Origin: Galeopsis tetrahit
Taxonomy: Eukaryota > Streptophyta > Magnoliopsida > Lamiales > Lamiaceae
DNA: 64,000 bases
Direction of reading: 5' to 3'
NCBI GenBank assembly: GCA_963675135.1
Contig: OY776124.1
Coordinates: forward strand, 3,579,001 to 3,643,000
Position 1 is the first letter of the stretch. Every line of letters starts with the position of its first letter. Positions 61,356-64,000 of the stretch are shown piece after piece. Both the position numbers and the translations under genes were made by a program. The notes beneath the pieces are model-generated. The model did not search any database and was not told the DNA's origin. It saw only the letters and a list, made by a program, of their open reading frames with translations.

Positions 61356-62668
61356 AAGAGAAGATTCAATTTCTATTTTATCCCATTTTTCAAAGTTAGA
61401 GCAATGACACTTTGGGCTCGTGAGTTGCGATTAGTTTACATAACTAAGCCATGGTAAAGACAATTCACCCTCCAACAATATTATTTTATTCAGAATTTTC
61501 AACCAAGTGTCACCTAAACATATATAGACTCTTATGTCTTAAGGCAAGTTAATTATTAGTCACCGCAATTATATTATACTATATTGTTTCAACTTTAATT
61601 TATTGACTCCATGCTGACAAGAGAGAGAGAGTAACACCTAGTGATCAGTAGCCCTACTTATTACTTTAATAGCTTAGCTGTCAGCTATGCATTGGCTGCA
61701 TGCAAATTTAAAAACATTTTTTGAAGTGTTAACTAGGGAGACACATTTAGGTACATCTTTCTTGAGAATACACTCTAGTCTTTGTCTCATTCCTTGGATG
61801 GATGCTAATGAAATCTTGTTGATATGCATTTAGTAGTATTGAGTAACATATACTTTTGTTTGTCCGTCCCTCTTTAAACTTTACATATTTACTAACTGAT
61901 ATATGCGTATAGTACGGAGTAATGTATACTCTCTTCGTTCCTCTTTTAAACTTTAAATTTGAAGATTGACATAAAGTTTAAAGAGTACTATACTTCTGGT
62001 CGTCTATAAGCTTACCATTTTGATTCGTCTGCCTTCTCATACCTTTTTTGTCAAAAAAACATTTTAAATTTATGTCCCGACACTTTACTCTTATTTACAT
62101 ATAATGCCGCTATATTTTGCTATTATATCTTACTTTTTTCGAATGAGATCACCTGTTACAATTTTGATGTTCCACATTTTATTTCACTATATGGATGATT
62201 GATATGTGTAATATTAAAAAATAATCAACGTCCTATAATATTAAATGTGACACGTGTTAAAAATCCAGTAGAGTGAAATATATTAGTGGAACACGAAAAG
62301 TCACTTGTATTATATCCATAATTTAATTGTTTGTCTTAATCTTTGTGCCCAAAAGTAGTAAGCAGACAGAGGAGTATAATATTTTATTTGAGGTTGTTCA
62401 TAGAAAAGTGGAGAGAGAAAGTAAAAATAAATGACAATTGATGTAATTTTGTGTAAACGTATGAACCGTTATTAACAAATGTAGGCCATAACTTGCAAAA
62501 CCAAAAAAAAAAAACGTAAAACTTTAAAGAGTATGTACAAAATGGCAAAATGTAAATAATTAGAAAATTTTCTATCATGTGGGGGAGGGGAAGTATGAGC
62601 CTAGGAAGGGCCTGTCTGTTTCTGACAGTTATATATCATGCCTAATTTGTCACATTTGGTTGCAACAG
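61356..62668. other. Region upstream of the MATE coding exon
   Basis: AT-rich. Holds a half copy of the dispersed MITE near 62145-62310 and Stowaway-like fragments near 61865-61985. No separate gene seen. Confidence 0.5.
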
Positions 62669-62682
62669 CTTAAATTCATTCT

Positions 62683-64000
62683 ATGGGTGAAAATGGGAGA
62701 AAGTGGAAGATTCCCTTGTTTGTTTTCTTCAATGATGTCAAGTCCGTTTTCCGTCGGGATGAATTGGGAATGGAAATCTTGGGAATCGCATTCCCGGCCG
62801 CTCTGGCATTGGCTGCTGATCCCGTTGCCTCGTTGATCGATACCGCCTTTATCGGGCGCTTAGGCCCCGTTGAAATCGCGGCAGTCGGAGTTTCGATTGC
62901 CGTATTCAATCAGGCCTCAAAAGTAACAATATTTCCACTTGTTAGTGTCACTACTTCTTTTGTAGCAGAGGAGGACACTGTCAAAAGAATGAGTGATCAA
63001 CATGACTTGGAGAAAGCAAATGCAATGGAAAAACAGGATAATACACAAATTGGTATGGTATTTCTTTCTTTTTACTTCTAATTAATAACGATAGGACTCG
63101 ACTTGACTTGACTCTTTTAGTAGCTTTGACGAAAGCGAAAAGTAGTGAGCGTCGTCACATCCCTTCTGCATCGACTGCGCTAGCTCTCGGTGCTATACTC
63201 GGACTTCTCCAAGCTATATTCCTCGTATTCCTTGCGAAACCACTCTTAAGTATTATGGGAGTCAAATCGGTGAGTTATACTCCCTCCGTCCCTTTTTTTT
63301 TTCATTACTTACTCTTTACGCGTAGTTTACTGTTGAAGTTCACTACAAAAAAATTGATTTTTAGTGACAAAATCCTCTCATTATTGCTTCTTAAACTAGA
63401 AGTCTTTAGTGACAGTAAATTGAGAATTAATGACAGGTCAATTTCTGTCATTAAAGACTTTTAGCTAGGGAAGCAATAATTACAGGATTTATGTTACTAA
63501 AAGTCAATTTTCTTATAGTATTGTTTATCAATATTAAAAGAGATAAAATAACGGATACGAAAGTAATAAAGTGAAAAAGTAGTTTTATTACAACATTAAT
63601 TAAGAAATGATGAATCTAATTTCGAGACGTTTTCGTCTTAAATTAATAGGGGTCTCCAATGCTACAACCTGCACTTAAGTATCTAACAATAAGGTCACTT
63701 GGAGCTCCTGCTGTTCTTCTTTCTTTAGCCATGCAAGGCGTTTTTCGCGGATTCAAAGATACTAAAACTCCTCTTTACGCTACTGGTACTTTCTCTATTC
63801 CAAATCAGTTTTCACACTTTTCTTTTTGGTCCGTTTCACACTGATAAGTTAATCCTCCTAATTCACAGTTGCGGGGGATCTAATGAACATAATATTGGAC
63901 CCCATATTCATATTCGTTTGTCGTTTGGGCGTCACCGGTGCAGCCATCGCTCACGTCCTTTCACAGTACGTACTTTCATTTCTTCTAAAGTGTTAAAACG
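62683..64000 (+). CDS. FRD3: FRD3/DTX43-like MATE transporter, 5' part (runs off the window)
   Basis: Start of a multidrug-and-toxin-extrusion family transporter. Arabidopsis FRD3 exports citrate into the xylem for iron movement, and relatives give aluminium tolerance by root citrate release. Exons 62683-63052, 63121-63269, 63650-63785 and 63869-63969 join in phase with GT..AG borders; the rest lies beyond 64000. Family blocks seen: EILGIAFPAALALAADP, ASLIDTAFIGRLGPVEIAAV, FPLVSVTTSFVAEEDT, a charged cytosolic loop, SLAMQGVFRGFKDTKTPLYA and LDPIFIFVCRLGVTGAAIAH. The EEDT-type loop and ILGIAFPAALALAADP favour FRD3/DTX43 over DTX42, but substrate is not provable from sequence. Intron 2 carries a CACTA-type MITE. 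Unit may extend upstream to a leader near 57.9 kb. Confidence 0.88.
63341..63520. mobile_element. Small CACTA-type MITE in MATE intron 2, copy 3 of 3
   Basis: CACTACAAAAAAATTGATTT at the left and a degenerate TTTTCTTATAGTA at the right, with an internal palindrome around TTTAGTGACAG. Same family as 10915-11114. It lies after a Stowaway-like terminal motif at about 63281. Confidence 0.75.

Noticed and set aside
62579..62836. Alternative earlier start for the MATE gene
   Set aside because: That frame differs from the conserved MATE frame and ends inside it; the ATG at 62683 leads directly into family sequence.

Overview
The window is plant nuclear DNA from a eudicot. Coding genes are split by AT-rich introns with GT..AG borders, there is a class II nuclear tRNA, and the intergenic space is full of plant transposon families (Mutator-like, CACTA, hAT, Stowaway, L1-type LINE, SINE, solo LTRs). 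I cannot name the species from sequence alone; an asterid would fit but is unproven.

Host genes, left to right: (1) the mitochondrial ATP synthase OSCP subunit gene (1643-4277, +, six exons, 255 aa); (2) an R2R3-MYB of the MYB46/MYB83 secondary-wall clade (11522-13780, +, 300 aa), whose last codons and 3' flank are tandemly repeated downstream; (3) tRNA-Ser(GCU) on the minus strand (16503-16584); (4) a single-pass membrane LEA_2/NHL-type protein (40512-44415, +, 296 aa); (5) the 5' part of a FRD3/DTX43-like MATE transporter (62683 to window end, +), probably with untranslated leader exons near 58.0 and 59.0 kb.

The rest is mobile DNA. The main item is an 11.3-kb Mutator-like element (16755-28070) with about 44-bp terminal inverted repeats and a perfect 9-bp target duplication. 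It carries two convergent, apparently intact genes: a 608-aa plant-mobile-domain protein and a 914-aa protein joining a WRKY-GCM1/FAR1-type finger, a MULE transposase and a C-terminal OTU-type cysteine protease domain. Arrays of the motif TTCGAACAT lie in three places in the element, and two solo LTRs of one family sit head to head between the two genes, giving a 3.6-kb near-palindrome.

Other elements with defined borders: a 1.3-kb MULE with a GC-rich interior and a perfect 40-bp-arm hairpin (322-1601); a CACTA element (29070-36601) holding a Pack-MULE-like element (32696-36083), which itself holds a hAT element (34605-35200); a second copy of that Pack-MULE-like element (53319-56070) inserted inside a Stowaway MITE; two copies of a small MULE-type MITE (36723-36923, 59057-59302); three copies of a small CACTA-type MITE; a solo LTR (38334-39137); a SINE with a 15-bp target duplication (28482-28602); and a decayed L1-type LINE (46722-52119) whose ORF1 stop overlaps the ORF2 start as ATGA. 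Exon joins are my own reading of splice sites and phase, without transcript evidence.
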